Shown here piece after piece: positions 48,897 to 59,802 of a stretch of DNA of 64,000 bases. Where the stretch lies: contig OZ017770.1 of assembly GCA_963969345.1 (NCBI GenBank), forward strand, positions 7,883,246 through 7,947,245, read 5' to 3'. The stretch comes from Turbatrix aceti (Eukaryota > Nematoda > Chromadorea > Rhabditida > Panagrolaimidae). The notes under the pieces were generated by a model, which was not told the origin of the DNA, ran no database searches, and saw nothing but the letters and a program-made list of their open reading frames with translations. A program made the translations under genes and the position numbers. Position 1 is the stretch's first letter; every line of letters begins with the position of its first letter.

Positions 48897-49744
48897 CCTA
48901 AAAAAATTATTTTACAAGAAAACAACAAAATCGTTTTTTTCATATCAGCGGATCAAAAAAATGAGACAAAGGCAGAGTTGTAAGTGAGATGTGTGGAGGA
49001 GGAGATGTTGTTTATTCGGCATTTGGCTTCAGGGTGAATATACTCTTGCATATCTAACGGCAAGTCAGACCGACCTCTTACGCTTTGCCCCTTGATTCGA
49101 TCACCGAAACACAGCTGTTTCCGTGGCATTGCATTCAAAAATTTGTTTTTAACCCAACATGTGCGTGTGTGAGTGAGATTTGTTTGAAGTAATATAGAAC
49201 ACAACATTTGTTATCGTTGCCATCACTCCCTGCCCCTGCTGCAGGCTGTGATTCGGTCTCAACAATCAGGGGTTAACGGACTTGAAGAAAAAAGAACCTT
49301 CTTTCATGTCGTTTTCGCTGCATGCATATGTTTTTTTTTTTGCTTTTTTTCCCAGTCGTAAAGCGCAACAGCCAGCATGCATCGTGCAAAGAAAATAATC
49401 ATTGATACCATGATTTTTTATTACCAATAAATCTTTAAACACAACATCATCCAAAGAAGAAGGATTGCTAGCATCAGCAGGTGGAGCATATACCAAGAAA
49501 CTATTCACCCGCTAAAATAATAATTATGGATGGCTACTACGGTATAATACCCACGTGTATTTTTTTTTTCGTTTCCTATTACTACCCGTGGATACTGTGC
49601 AAAAAACTACACTGAATACATAACAGAGTGATAACGCAGTGTCATCCAGCATTGTCAAAATAACTACAAAGTCTGACAAGCGTCAACAAGTTAACAATAA
49701 AGTGCCTAGGAAATCTATACGATACAGATTAAATATATGCAGAG
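48897..49744. other. Spacer with one possible orphan exon
   Basis: A minus-strand stretch 49425-49511 lies between TTTTAG and GTAATA, is 29 codons long and open (VNSFLVYAPPADASNPSSLD, then DVVFKDLL). It may be an exon, but its phase does not join either neighbouring gene directly. A second stretch at about 49085-49135 (MPRKQLCFGDRIKGQS, then GTAAGA) is similarly unplaced. Confidence 0.3.
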
Positions 49745-50745
49745 CTATCGTGATACGTTGTACCGCTTGTTCTGACCGCTAAACTGTTGAAAATATCGTT
49801 CGCCAAGAGAGTCGGCCGCTGTCCATTCACGGAAGCAGTGGACATGACGGAACATTCGTGTATTACGCTTTCTACACCATTGACCACCGAGAATAATCTT
49901 GAGGCACAAAAGATCAATGTTCTGCGTTTCGTAGAGAAAATCAACGCCGACACCGTAGGTGAGGAGACGTGACAAATGTTCCAACTGGTTTGACTGCAAA
50001 AAAAGTTGGTTAAAAAATTAGGTATGTTATGTTGATTATAGTATTTACCTGCGATGTGATGGTAAGCTTCTTTAGCACTGGAAAGAAGGGTCCCGGTAGA
50101 TGACACCAAACTTCCGGCAACATTGCAATCTGTTTGCCTTTATTTTTTGAAGGTGAAAAATTAAAGCACTGCTTGGCTGCGTTTTTTATCTTAAGCTTCT
50201 CAATCAGTAGATTCACCTGTTGGCGATTGATTTGAGAGACGAGAAGCTCGATGATTGGGCTGTCGAGAAATAGCTCTTCCACGGTGTGCCGGAAAGCGTT
50301 TAACACCTGCAGCAAGGCCTGGATGTCGGAAAACTTCATTTTGTTATCCACAGCAATGCCGAGTTGTCCGCCACCTGTTTCCATGAGCATTACGTTGCCA
50401 TGTGGGTGCCATTCAAATTGATCTGGAAAAAAAAAGAGTTGTTTATCACGTCGCCTAATTCGATCAAATTAAAAACAAACCTTTCTCGCATGAATGATTT
50501 CTTAAATCAGCTAATCCATCATACACTCGAACGTCGATGCGCGTGAACGAGCCAATTCGCTTATCGGCAGCTCGTTTGAATGCCCCCGAAACCCGTCGCC
50601 ATCGGATGGTATCGAACAGAGAAGCATTCTGAATAATGAGGCGAGCCAGTCGTTCTGATGATGGACCGGAAGTCGATGGATCGTACGTTCGGCCGCAATA
50701 CCAGTAAATCCGTTCAAAGATTTGAAGCGGCACAATGAGAGCCAT
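49745..50745 (-). CDS. F-box-like protein, unrecognised C-terminal part
   Basis: Exons 50481-50745, 50049-50422, 49745-49993; 295 residues. The N-terminus, VPLQIFERIYWYC followed by LARLIIQNASLFDTIRWRRV and SGAFKRAADKRI, follows the F-box pattern (leading P-x-x-I, later W-R-x-V-S-x-x-F). F-box proteins recruit substrates to SCF ubiquitin ligases through Skp1, and nematodes have very many. The rest has LRR-like or FTH/FBA-like alternation of Leu/Ile (LLQVLNAFRHTVEELFLD, LLIEKLKIKN) without a clear domain. The ATG is immediately preceded by TTGCAG, a possible trans-splice acceptor. No signal peptide. F-box assignment is moderate, from one motif only. Confidence 0.65.
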
Positions 50746-53027
50746 CTGCAACATCAGAATATTCGTAATTCATATCATGGGTACAAGTAAAAAAAACGCG
50801 AAAGATATCGTCAACGCAACGTTTTTCAGCGACACGATGTGTGTCAAGACGTTATAACAAAACGACAGATAAATTTATAGCGTTGAAATATTATAAGTTA
50901 ACAACGTCAAAATGTGTTTAAAATCACAGCCGTTAGAAAAAAAGAAGAACCATGTGTGTTCGTGTCGACGTCAGGTGTGATTTGTAAAACTATTCATAAG
51001 AAATACTTATTTTTGCCAAGAGATAAGCATGTCTGCTTGCGAGTTGGCAAAACAACAAGACTTAGGATAAAAATACTTCTCGATAGGAAAGCAGCGGTCA
51101 AACAAACTGCAATCACAGCACTTTTTCTTCAGGTCTGACATACATAAACACGAGTGCAGCTAGAAAAAAATGCAGCAAAAAAGTAGCAAGGAATTAAGCA
51201 GGGAGGAGAAGCAAAGGACGAAACGGAGACATAATGCAACTCTACAGGTAACCGTCTCTTGCCTCGTCAAAAGGTGCTCAGACTTGATCGCAGAGAAAAC
51301 CAAGTACACCATCAAGTTAGAAAAGCTTCTTCGTGGCTTCTGTTTGCTCAAAGAGTGACGAGTGTGGAAAAACGAATAACGCTGGTCCAAGAGTATTATG
51401 CTAAGAAAAAGTAGATCTTGAGGAAAAAAAACCTGGTGGTATTCTAGAAAAAAAAGTATGGTGACAACTGGCGGAATAATTAATCGGCAGTCTGTTTTGA
51501 CAGAATGGGCCGTTCAATAACATCTTGCAAACCTTCACGCAACTTGCAGACAATTAGACAACTGATGAGAGAAAAACAAGACGTTTTTAAACATTTCATT
51601 TGTTAACGGCTGGCCGGTTTCCGTTAAATTTACAGCCCTGATCTATCGTTGATTCCAGTGAACATCGAAGTTGCGATATACATATTTAGTACGTAAACAG
51701 ACGCATACGCTCGCGCAGCCAAGAAAACATCCAAGCACCGACAAATTAGGACACACAGATGAGTCGGCACACCTTTGCGAAAACTTGTTCACCACTCGAG
51801 TACGGCACTATTCAACAAAAAGTGCATCCTAAGCTTCCTTTGGTAAACACAGCACGCTAAGTTAAAGCGTAACCCAATGTCGTTGAAATAGTTACCTAAA
51901 ATCGAGGCAAATGATCGCACTGAGAGCATACGCACCACGACAACAGCTTTTTGCTGCTGCTAACGATAGAAACACGTTGCTCCGATACATCCCTGATGTG
52001 AGTGATAGAAAAATGTTGAACCGCGTGGAAGAAGAAGAAGACAACGGTAGTTCAAAGTCCACTCAATTTCATCGAAAAAAAATCAGGGTTGTTGACACAA
52101 AAAAACCACTCAAGTTGGAAATATTACAATACAACAACACAGATGAAAATGGAAAAATAAACGTGACAATTCCTAATCGGGAAAATTCTGAAAAACACAT
52201 GAACAAACTTTCAAAAAAGTTTTGATAGAGAAAAAAAACAATGCCGGATCCTGAGAGTATGAACGCGATTATATAGGTATTGAAGGAACAAAGCACACAT
52301 ATAGTATAAGAAAGCAAAGAGCAACCTTTCGCGTACTCTGGTTTAGTTCTGTCGTCATCTACCGACATGCAGCTGACAACTGGTAACAGGGGAAGAAGGA
52401 GAGTTTACGATTTGATCTCAAATGATAAATTCGTCCATTAAAGCATGGTAGGCATCAAAAACCGTAGTTATAAATCCGATATTAACTAGTACGCACATGG
52501 AGACCGCCTAGTTTGTATTATAAGAAAACATCAACGACGGTAATGACCTTCAAACTATTGCTAGCATCCATCCATCGCGGCAATCAATAACAAAGTGAAC
52601 TGTAAAGCAAAATAATAGGCATATCCAACACCGGTTTGCAGTTTTAATAGCTCAAATATCGATCAGTTTTTCAATCCTGGTTAAAGCTGAAACATTAATA
52701 AAATGAGCAATTTTCGGGTCTCATTTGTCACACTTATATTAGGACAAACACCGCACTGTGTAACTTGAGCTGTAAGAACTTTGTCCGGCCGTGTACCGTC
52801 TGTTTTTCGGCAGAAGGGCAAACCATCTCGACAAATTCGTACTCTGGAAGCAGACGACAAACAACTAATGTTAATGAACAATAATTTTTTTTCAACAACT
52901 GGTAAATCTATTTTGACGCACCACTGCGTTTCAAGATGACAGATCACTTGTTTCCGTTTCGTTTACATTTATTTGTTCGACAAAGAAACAAAAAAAGGCA
53001 ATTAGTGTTTTTGTGATATCGCTGATA
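50746..53027. other. Mostly non-coding stretch with weak small frames
   Basis: Small plus-strand frames at 51170-51358 (basic, helix-prone) and 51911-52225 are the only candidates. A minus-strand frame at 52683-52876 has a Cys pattern (RICRDGLPFCRKTDG, TQCGVCPN) after a CAG acceptor and could be a last exon with no visible first exon. Confidence 0.35.
51911..52225 (+). CDS. Possible intronless small protein, 104 residues
   Basis: Opens with ATG and runs without interruption: APRQQLFAAANDRNTLLRYI, then an acidic/basic middle (RVEEEEDNGSSKS) and a Lys/Asn-rich end. It is highly charged and has no signal peptide, domain or match I recognise. A GTGAGT donor-like motif occurs inside it at about 51998, which would argue for a spliced structure. 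Weak candidate. Confidence 0.25.
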   Translation: MIALRAYAPRQQLFAAANDRNTLLRYIPDVSDRKMLNRVEEEEDNGSSKSTQFHRKKIRVVDTKKPLKLEILQYNNTDENGKINVTIPNRENSEKHMNKLSKKF

Positions 53028-53674
53028 TCAACTCTTTGAACAGAACGACACAATTCTAAATACAGGATTGCGTTTAACGCGGGGGACCGTTTGGAGTGCG
53101 CAAGTTGGCCGCGGCTGCTTGATGATGGACACCGGCTTTTTGTCGCTCTGTGGCAGCGAAGCAGGCGAATTCAAAGTAGTTAATTCGTCCTGTTCGTTGT
53201 ACACAATTTCTTCGCAGAAACCAAAATGAACGTGTCGCTTCATCGGCGAATCTGTCGAAGGCGCTGATTTGGGAACGTTATCTTCCGATACCGACGAGCT
53301 AGCCCTGTTGGATCTTCCAATGGAGATTGCACGTGAGCGGGGAAGTTTTACGCTACCTGTAGTCTTTGCCCGGGGTCGCATTAGTGTTGACTGACAAGCG
53401 CCTGAGTTTACGCACGGCGTAGAACACGATTCGCCTGACGAACGGCCTGAAAACCCAAACAAAGACAAATTAAATTGTCGATAATGATAAACGAGCATCC
53501 GTGAGTTATCGAGCACTTACCTTTGTTGTCAGTTTTGCGATGCTGAGTATCGTTTTGGACCTGGTTTGCTCTTCTTTTTGTAAGGTCAGAGTCCACATGC
53601 CCGTAAAGGACGTAATCCTTTTTCATAACCGGAACAACGAATGCCATGCCTTGAACAACATTTTGAAATGGCAT
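53028..53674 (-). CDS. Small disordered protein with two PP1-docking (RVxF) motifs
   Basis: Exons 53521-53674 and 53028-53446 (phase 1 junction); 190 residues. It starts MPFQNVVQGMAFVVPVMKKD and contains Ser/Arg-rich disordered sequence (RSRAISIGRSNRASSSVSE). Two sites match the RVxF consensus for protein phosphatase 1 catalytic subunit docking: RHVHF (122-126, in SPMKRHVHFGFCEEIVYNE) and RIVSF (182-186, four residues from the end). The context basic-RVxF-G-acidic resembles mitotic PP1 regulators such as Repo-Man and Ki-67, which is why I suggest a PP1 regulator, but there is no wider similarity I can see. No signal peptide; likely nuclear or cytosolic. Ser/Thr beside the motif could let phosphorylation control docking. 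RVxF matches also occur by chance. Confidence 0.65.
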
Positions 53675-55796
53675 ATTGAAGGTGGTAGAACGTACTACAC
53701 AAACAAGTCACGTTGGCTCTTAGAGTTTTTATTGACCTTGATAACAGAAGCAAAAACGTTTTTATACTAAGTTCGTCGACTTCAAAACTGTTTAAATCTT
53801 ATTTAAGAGGATGAATTTTTATCCTGTTGCCCTGAAGTTGCAGTTTCACGGTTCACAGGTTAGAAAAAGTATTGTGTACGAAAAAATGTCAGAGATCATT
53901 TCACTTTTTTTATCTAAATAAATATTTCTTTCGTAAGAGATCTTTGTTTTTGTAAAACTGCTTATTTTTTAAAAATGATATAGTATCTTGGTATGTATGT
54001 AAAATTCGAATAATCTTTAAACATGATTCCTTCGTCAAAACAGTTTTTCGGTCGTCCAAACAAACACGCTTCTTAAAAGTCATAAAAATTTCTCGCTGTT
54101 AAAAAAAAAGAAATGCCCGGTAAAACAAAAAAAAAACAAAATCAAAGGAAACAAAAAGCAAAAGCATTTGTGTGGAATTAATTAGTTCGAAAAAAAATGT
54201 TGTTTTTGTCAAAAAAATCTCACAGACAGAGAGAGGTTCATTCAACGTACATAATCACACGCGAGAGGTTTCCCCCTAAACTGTTGATCTTTAGAATGGA
54301 AAATATTATACAGAGCATCGCAAAGGTTGACAATATCAGTTAGACAGGGTGAGCACCTGACATAGACATTCATGGAAACCCCAACCGCTAATCACCAACG
54401 TGTGGTGTCTTTCCTGCCTTTTACTGACTGACAACAGGCAAAACATCCCTTATTTTTTTATTATCAAGAGATTCAAAAAGTTGACAGACGATTAATCGAA
54501 AAAAACGTAATTATTGCCAGTTAGCGTCAAAACTGTGATTTTTAATTAGAATCGTAATTCATGAAAGACTTGGGTTTGGTTTCCCGCCTTCTGTGTAAAA
54601 CATTTTATATTTTAAACCTGTATGAAAATGATATGGGGCCATATTGGAAATTCTGTGAGATAAAAGCATTATATATGATAACTCACGACCGACCAAAACT
54701 CAACGGTACGAATGAGTGTTGTCGCGGGCGATAACAGCCATGATATTTAGAGTCATTCAGGTACACAAAACCGACCACGAAAAGGCTATTTACTTTTTGT
54801 CAAAAAGTTGAATAGCCATACAATTTTTTTTTACAAATCAAATAACGCCCCACAAGGAAATATTCAACATTTTTGCTGACCAAATGTTTGGCATACACAC
54901 AAAAGCAATCGGATACTTCGCATCATGACGATTATATTTTTGACAGATCATTACTCATGGTATCCGAAGATTATCCCCCTAAACATCCCATGTTTATTAT
55001 ATGTACGTACAACACATATTTTACGCTTGCCATGATTTTTTTGATACTCACGTAGACAGCACGGTTTTGACAAAGAAAAATACATAAAAAAAAATTGATG
55101 TCCTCTTGGAAAGTCAAATGCTCTTCGAGTTCAACTTTTTATTGTTGTCACAAAAGAATCACGTACACATTTGATTCACGCACACATCACCCGTGTTGAT
55201 GTTTTTGAATTCTTTGTGCCACAAAGGGTGTTTTATGACATTCATGAGCCAAAACTCCCAAAAAAAGAAAAAAAACAGGAAATCACAAGAAAACGGACTC
55301 GAAGAGCACAGAGCGATCATGTACATAAATTTGAAGAATTCTGTTGACGTTGTGCTGAAAAACTGTCAAAAAGTTCGTCCGTTAGGTGTTTTGTTGAAAG
55401 AAAACAGTACTCAAATTGCTTCGTTTTTTAATTGTTTTTTACGATATCAAAAATTATTTATAAAAAACAAGACTGTTTGGGGAAAGCACAGATGCCTCTG
55501 AAATTTGACTTCTTGATTTCTTAACAATAAAGTTTTACAGTATTTAAAAGGTGATTCATTCCTATGACGGTTCCTATCATGTGCTGCGAATTGAATGAAT
55601 CTCGAATGTTCCAAATCACAACCATGGCTTATCTCCGTGAGCAAATTTTTCTTCCTTTTATGGTACCCTGAGTTAAGGCACCTTCTATGCATGTTCTAGC
55701 GTACCAACATTACATTTTACATAAATAGAATCGGTATATTAGCAACGACTGAAATGAGTAAACCAAATTTGGACTTTCTGCTGTAATTGTTCTTTG

Positions 55797-56035
55797 GGCA
55801 GTGCCTCCGACCGCGCCAAAGAACAAGCGTCCGCCAGGCCACCCTCCGAGGCGATGGACCGACGACTTTGCGGCCTTCCAGAATGCTCCTGCTAAGGACT
55901 ACGACGTGACGCAGGTAGCTACGATTGACGGCGCCCTCTTCGTGCAATCTCGATACTCATCACTGTCTCTTTAATTTTGTAATGAGTAATTATGCACGAG
56001 TAAGAGTAATAAAGTAAAGTAAAGTAAAGTAATGA
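55797..56035 (+). mobile_element. 3' end of an RTE-like non-LTR retrotransposon
   Basis: One frame reads APKNKRPPGHPPRRWTDDFA and continues to a stop at TAA about 55972. The R-P-x-G-x-P-x-x-R-W-x-D pattern is typical of the C-terminal end of RTE/CR1-type reverse transcriptase proteins. After about 30 bases of 3' UTR the sequence ends in tandem AAAGT units rather than poly(A), as RTE-type elements do. The 5' part is missing. Inactive. Confidence 0.75.
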
Positions 56036-56984
56036 ATTCCGTTACATTACTTTTTGTATATCAGGGCAAACTTTTTGTCTAGACTTTGTGTTGTGTTAGA
56101 AAATCAAACAGTTAGCGTCATCGAAAAACAATCAGTAAACACGTTTAGAAATTCCTTAAAGGGCATCTGCACTATCATAGCTATTGCGAGTCTGATAGAA
56201 TCTCTGCTTAAAGAACTTGATCATTCATTTTTAAATATGTACACACACTACAAGTATATTCTAAAAATAGAATCAAACTCGATACCCAATCAAACAATTG
56301 GCCTTTGTTTACCATAAAAAATAACGACCTGTGTTTAACGATGTAAGTATAAACAAAATTGAAAATAAAAACATCAATGCGATATTAATTTTAATAAATA
56401 AATAAATTTCAAGTTAAAAAAATCAGAATCTGTTGATTCATGGTTCCATTTTTAACCCAAATGAAAAAAAATAAAATCAAAATACAAGAAAAAATTTTTA
56501 ATAAAAAGTAGACAAAATTTTCGAATTTATCCCGCATACTGCATTTTTTGCATTTGTTTTCAAAATTGAAAAATCATAAAGGGGAGAATTGTTGTTAACG
56601 TCAATAATGGGATTGGTCAAAAAAAAAAAGTTAGTAAGTAGCACCATTGCTCGTGGCGCGAGAGTATTTGATCGACCGGCACACGCAGAAAGCGGCAGGC
56701 CAACGCCGTTGTTGACAAAGCCCATCATTTTATTTGTTGTTGGTGAATGGTGTCGACCGCCGAGTTGCGGCCATAAGTTTAAACTAGGTCAGACAAAAAT
56801 CTGATCACTGTGTCCAGGCGGGTAAATTATCTTTGTTGCCTTTTGCATTTATTAGTTTAATGCTTGTTTTTCAGCCGATGAATTTTGCTCTATCAGGATC
56901 GACGGCGTCTATCCAATCTGGGATCAAAAATGGCTAAAAAAGTGTATTTTTTTACCCTGATTCATCAAGAAGTCGACTCCAAAG

Positions 56985-57290
56985 TAAGCTGACATCGTTT
57001 TAACGGGAGAAGCGAGAGAAGTGCAAAGGCTCCTATCACAGAAGTCGTTGCGGACGTGAGCGTAGTTTATGCGACATCAAAGAAAACGTCTGCTCTTAGC
57101 CACCGTCAATGCAAGGTCCCTGGCATCTGATGCGCGTCTGGCAGAATTTGAAGAAGCGGCGTCGAAAAGACAGTGCATCAAGCCCGCACTACTCTATGGC
57201 TGCAAAACCTGGGCACTCACAGACTCCGGCATCGAAACCCTCGAATACAACGCTCCCACCAAAGACTTTGACTTCAGACGGATTGTTTAA
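56985..57290 (+). mobile_element. Internally deleted non-LTR retrotransposon remnant
   Basis: One frame starts LLLATVNARSLASDARLAEF, the start of an AP-endonuclease domain (T-x-N-x-R-S-L), and about 12 residues later passes straight into IKPALLYGCKTWALTDSGIE, which belongs to the far C-terminal part of the same kind of polyprotein (LLYG-x-x-TWAL). The reverse transcriptase between them is absent. It is therefore a deletion derivative, not active. Confidence 0.75.
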
Positions 57291-57597
57291 TTTTGATGAC
57301 CCCTCTTTGTACGACTCCCAGTGATTATGTAATCCCGTGTATACGACAAAAATAAATAAATTTTGAAAATTTGAAGTTATGATGAGATTTTCTTGGGAAA
57401 CTTTAATAAAAATTAGCCTTTTTTTAAATCATCAAGTTTAGTACCAGAATGGGTGGTTCATTCTCCTCAGAGGTTGAAGAGCAAGACAAGAGAGATATGC
57501 GGTCACAATGTGACAATATCTGGCAAGTTCGTTATTGTGCACGACCATTGCATACTCATCAATGAAAGTCAAACGGAAAAGACCACAAAATCAGTAT

Positions 57598-57603
57598 TTT
57601 ATT
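57598..57603 (-). terminator. Poly(A) signal AATAAA, downstream TTR-like gene
   Basis: AATAAA on the minus strand about 25 bases beyond the TGA at 57626-57628. Confidence 0.6.
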
Positions 57604-57625
57604 CAAAATTCAAAGTTGTCAATTT

Positions 57626-58164
57626 TCAATGAATGCAATCATGGCTTTCATCTGGCATCTTAGCTTCCAAGTTCCATTCGCCGATATCCAAAGTTTTCTT
57701 TGGAAGCTTGCCAGATGTAATGTAGTGATTGGGAAGTTCAAACTTCCATCGGCGTTGGCATGGCTAAAAAAAGCAAAGTATTAAAATCCATTGTAAAAAA
57801 CAAATTTTAGTGCATACCGTCAAGCCATCGTTGCAGTCATGGTAAATCTTGAGATGGGCGTCAATAGTTGTAAATTCCGTGGTATCACCTGACAGGTCGA
57901 ATCTTCCTTCCTCATCGGTGTAGCCTGAGTCCAGGTCATCGTCGGGGTCAGGTCCAAAGTCGTCATCGACAAGTTTGACACGCACCTGAACAGCTGGTTG
58001 ATCGCCGCATCGGAGTTTGCCAATGACCTATAATTTATTCAGGGGTCATATTTTTTATTGTGCCAAAAACTTACTCTATAAGACTGAATTCCGGTGTGTT
58101 GTTCGGCAATTAAACCGCATAGAGCTGTGGTAAGGAAGGCGCAGAAAAAAATTATCGTTTTCAT
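57626..58164 (-). CDS. Transthyretin-like (TTR family) secreted protein, copy 2
   Basis: Exons 58075-58164, 57818-58027, 57626-57763; 145 residues. Signal peptide MKTIIFFCAFLTTALCG. The TTR-like pattern runs VIGKLRCGDQPAVQVRVKL, then DDDFGPDPDDDLDSGYTDEE, GRFDLSGDTTEFTTIDAHLK, YHDC, and after the intron PCQRRWKFELPNHYITSG. The family (PF01060) is a secreted beta-sandwich typical of nematodes; C. elegans TTR-52 bridges apoptotic-cell phosphatidylserine to a phagocyte receptor, but most members have no known role. A trans-splice-like acceptor (ATATTCCAG) ends 5 bases before the ATG. It lies 126 bases downstream of a close paralogue on the same strand and has one more intron (after the signal-peptide exon) than that copy. 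Confidence 0.93.
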
Positions 58165-58275
58165 TTTGACTGGAATATATTCAAATTTTTCTACAAGTTT
58201 TACGTAAAAAAATATTTAGAGATAAATAAGGTGGTTAAAAACCGCCTAAAAATCAGCAAGCAAGTTTAAAAAATT

Positions 58276-58281
58276 TTTATT
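58276..58281 (-). terminator. Poly(A) signal AATAAA, upstream TTR-like gene
   Basis: AATAAA on the minus strand about 10 bases past the TAA at 58291-58293, followed by A/T runs; an unusually short 3' UTR. Confidence 0.6.
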
Positions 58282-58290
58282 GACAAAAAA

Positions 58291-58758
58291 TTAATGCACA
58301 CAATCGTGTCGTTCATCTTCCAGCTCGACTTCAAGATTCATTGTTCCGAAATCAAAAACCTTGTTTGGAATCTTGCCGGATGTAATGTACTTATCCGGGA
58401 CCTCTATGATCCATTCGCGTTCGCAGGGCTGAAAAACACGATAAACGCAAGCAAAAAAAACAAAAAAACATACGTTGAAGTGGTTGTTGCAATTGTGGTA
58501 GATGCGGATTTCCGGGTCGATGTTGGTCAGCTCAATGGTGTCTCCCGAAAGATTGAAATAACCGTTATCATCGGTGTACTGAGTATCCAACTGGTCGTCC
58601 GGATCAGGGCCATCATCTTCGTCAAAAAGTCTCACGAGAACGCCTTTCTGGGGCTCAGCTCCACACAGTAGTCGGCCCTTTACGGCAACACTCTGTCGTC
58701 GAAAGCCGGCAACACCCAGAACAAGCAGTAGCACGAGGAAAAACTTAAGCATCGCCAT
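58291..58758 (-). CDS. Transthyretin-like (TTR family) secreted protein, copy 1
   Basis: Exons 58474-58758 and 58291-58428; 140 residues. Signal peptide MLKFFLVLLLVLGVAG. TTR-like landmarks: SVAVKGRLLCGAEPQKGVLV, DEDDGPDPDDQLDTQYTDDN, YFNLSGDTIELTNIDPEIRI, YHNCNN, then PCEREWIIEVPDKYITSGK and a closing ERHDCVH. The cysteine pairs (LLC with HNC; PC with DC) match those of the neighbouring copy. The final intron is at the same place in both genes, so they are tandem duplicates. A trans-splice-like acceptor (TTTTTTCAG) ends 15 bases before the ATG. The close spacing would allow co-transcription of the two copies. Confidence 0.94.
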   Translation of the reverse strand: MAMLKFFLVLLLVLGVAGFRRQSVAVKGRLLCGAEPQKGVLVRLFDEDDGPDPDDQLDTQYTDDNGYFNLSGDTIELTNIDPEIRIYHNCNNHFNVCFFVFFACVYRVFQPCEREWIIEVPDKYITSGKIPNKVFDFGTMNLEVELEDERHDCVH

Positions 58759-59802
58759 TTTAGAGAAAATAAACTGAAAAAATAAGCAGGGTTAAACAAA
58801 CGATTGACGACTATCGGCATGAACAAATCGAACAAAGTGATTGACTTTTGCGAGGATCAACTAGCACCGCGCCGTGTGTATCTGTCGTTTATACACAACA
58901 ATGCACAACAATGTGACTTGGTCCTTAAATTTATTGCACTCGGCGATTGTCGACAACAAGTCTGTTATCTCTACTTGCTAATGTCATAAGCCGCCACCCC
59001 GCCTTCAGCATTTTGTTTTGCTTGCACCTGATGATTCACTTCTTTGATCTTTTCAATTGGGGGCTGTTTTTGGTGAGTTGTAACTGTGATTTGTCTGGAT
59101 GACTAAGAAAAACAAAACTAGAAAAAAACAATTATTTTGAATGAGAAAAAAACATTCAAAACAAAAAAAAATATGTAAAACACAAAAAAAGCTGACATCA
59201 TTTGGTGGTTGAACATTTTGGTTATTGTTTAAGCGATAAGATAGGTAACCGAACGCTCGCATGTACCTTGCTTTATCTGCATACATATTTATTGTGGTTA
59301 GGAGTCAATATTGTGATTCTGTTTTCTGAAATGACCGTTTCTTTGACAGGATCATAAGAAATTTGCGGGGGAAAAATTATTAGAATGATTTTTCGGTCTG
59401 GAAAATAAATAAGTAAAATCAAAGAACATGCGACAATTAAACGTAAATCAATCGTATTTCCAAAATCAAATTGTACACATTCGCTAAAAAATTTTTTATC
59501 ATACGTGCAACTTTTCGGTTTTTTGTCCAAATAGGATCAAATTGTTTTCAGTTTCATATTGTTCTGCGTTTTTTGTTTCTGTTTATGCTGTGACATGTGG
59601 CTTCCATATGCTTAAGTACGTTCCTATCATAATCTATGTAGTAGGCAATAAAAAAATTTAAAAAAATGAAAAAGTTAATTTTTACCCCTCAAAAACGATT
59701 TTCACCGGTATGCGTCCGTCGTTTATATTAATTCAAGCTCGAAAACAGTATAACACAGGTATAAACAGTAGAGGTAAGTATAAGTACAGTGAGCCCGTCG
59801 AA
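58759..59802. other. Intergenic, no gene seen
   Basis: About 1 kb between the double-vWFA gene and the TTR-like pair, all on the minus strand. Only simple A/T-rich sequence and short meaningless frames. Confidence 0.5.

Larger units (their letters stand above)
53675..57625. other. Gene-poor stretch carrying LINE fragments
   Basis: AT-rich, with two non-LTR retrotransposon fragments (about 55797-56035 and 56985-57290). No host gene supported. A minus-strand frame at 56498-56728 (GVGLPLSACAGRSNTLAPRA) has some coding character but no splice support. Confidence 0.5.

Noticed and set aside
51170..51358. 62-codon basic, helix-prone frame
   Set aside because: Too short, no domain, no supporting exon.
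52683..52876. Minus-strand frame after a CAG acceptor with C-x8-C and C-x2-C
   Set aside because: No first exon or signal peptide could be found; left as a note only.
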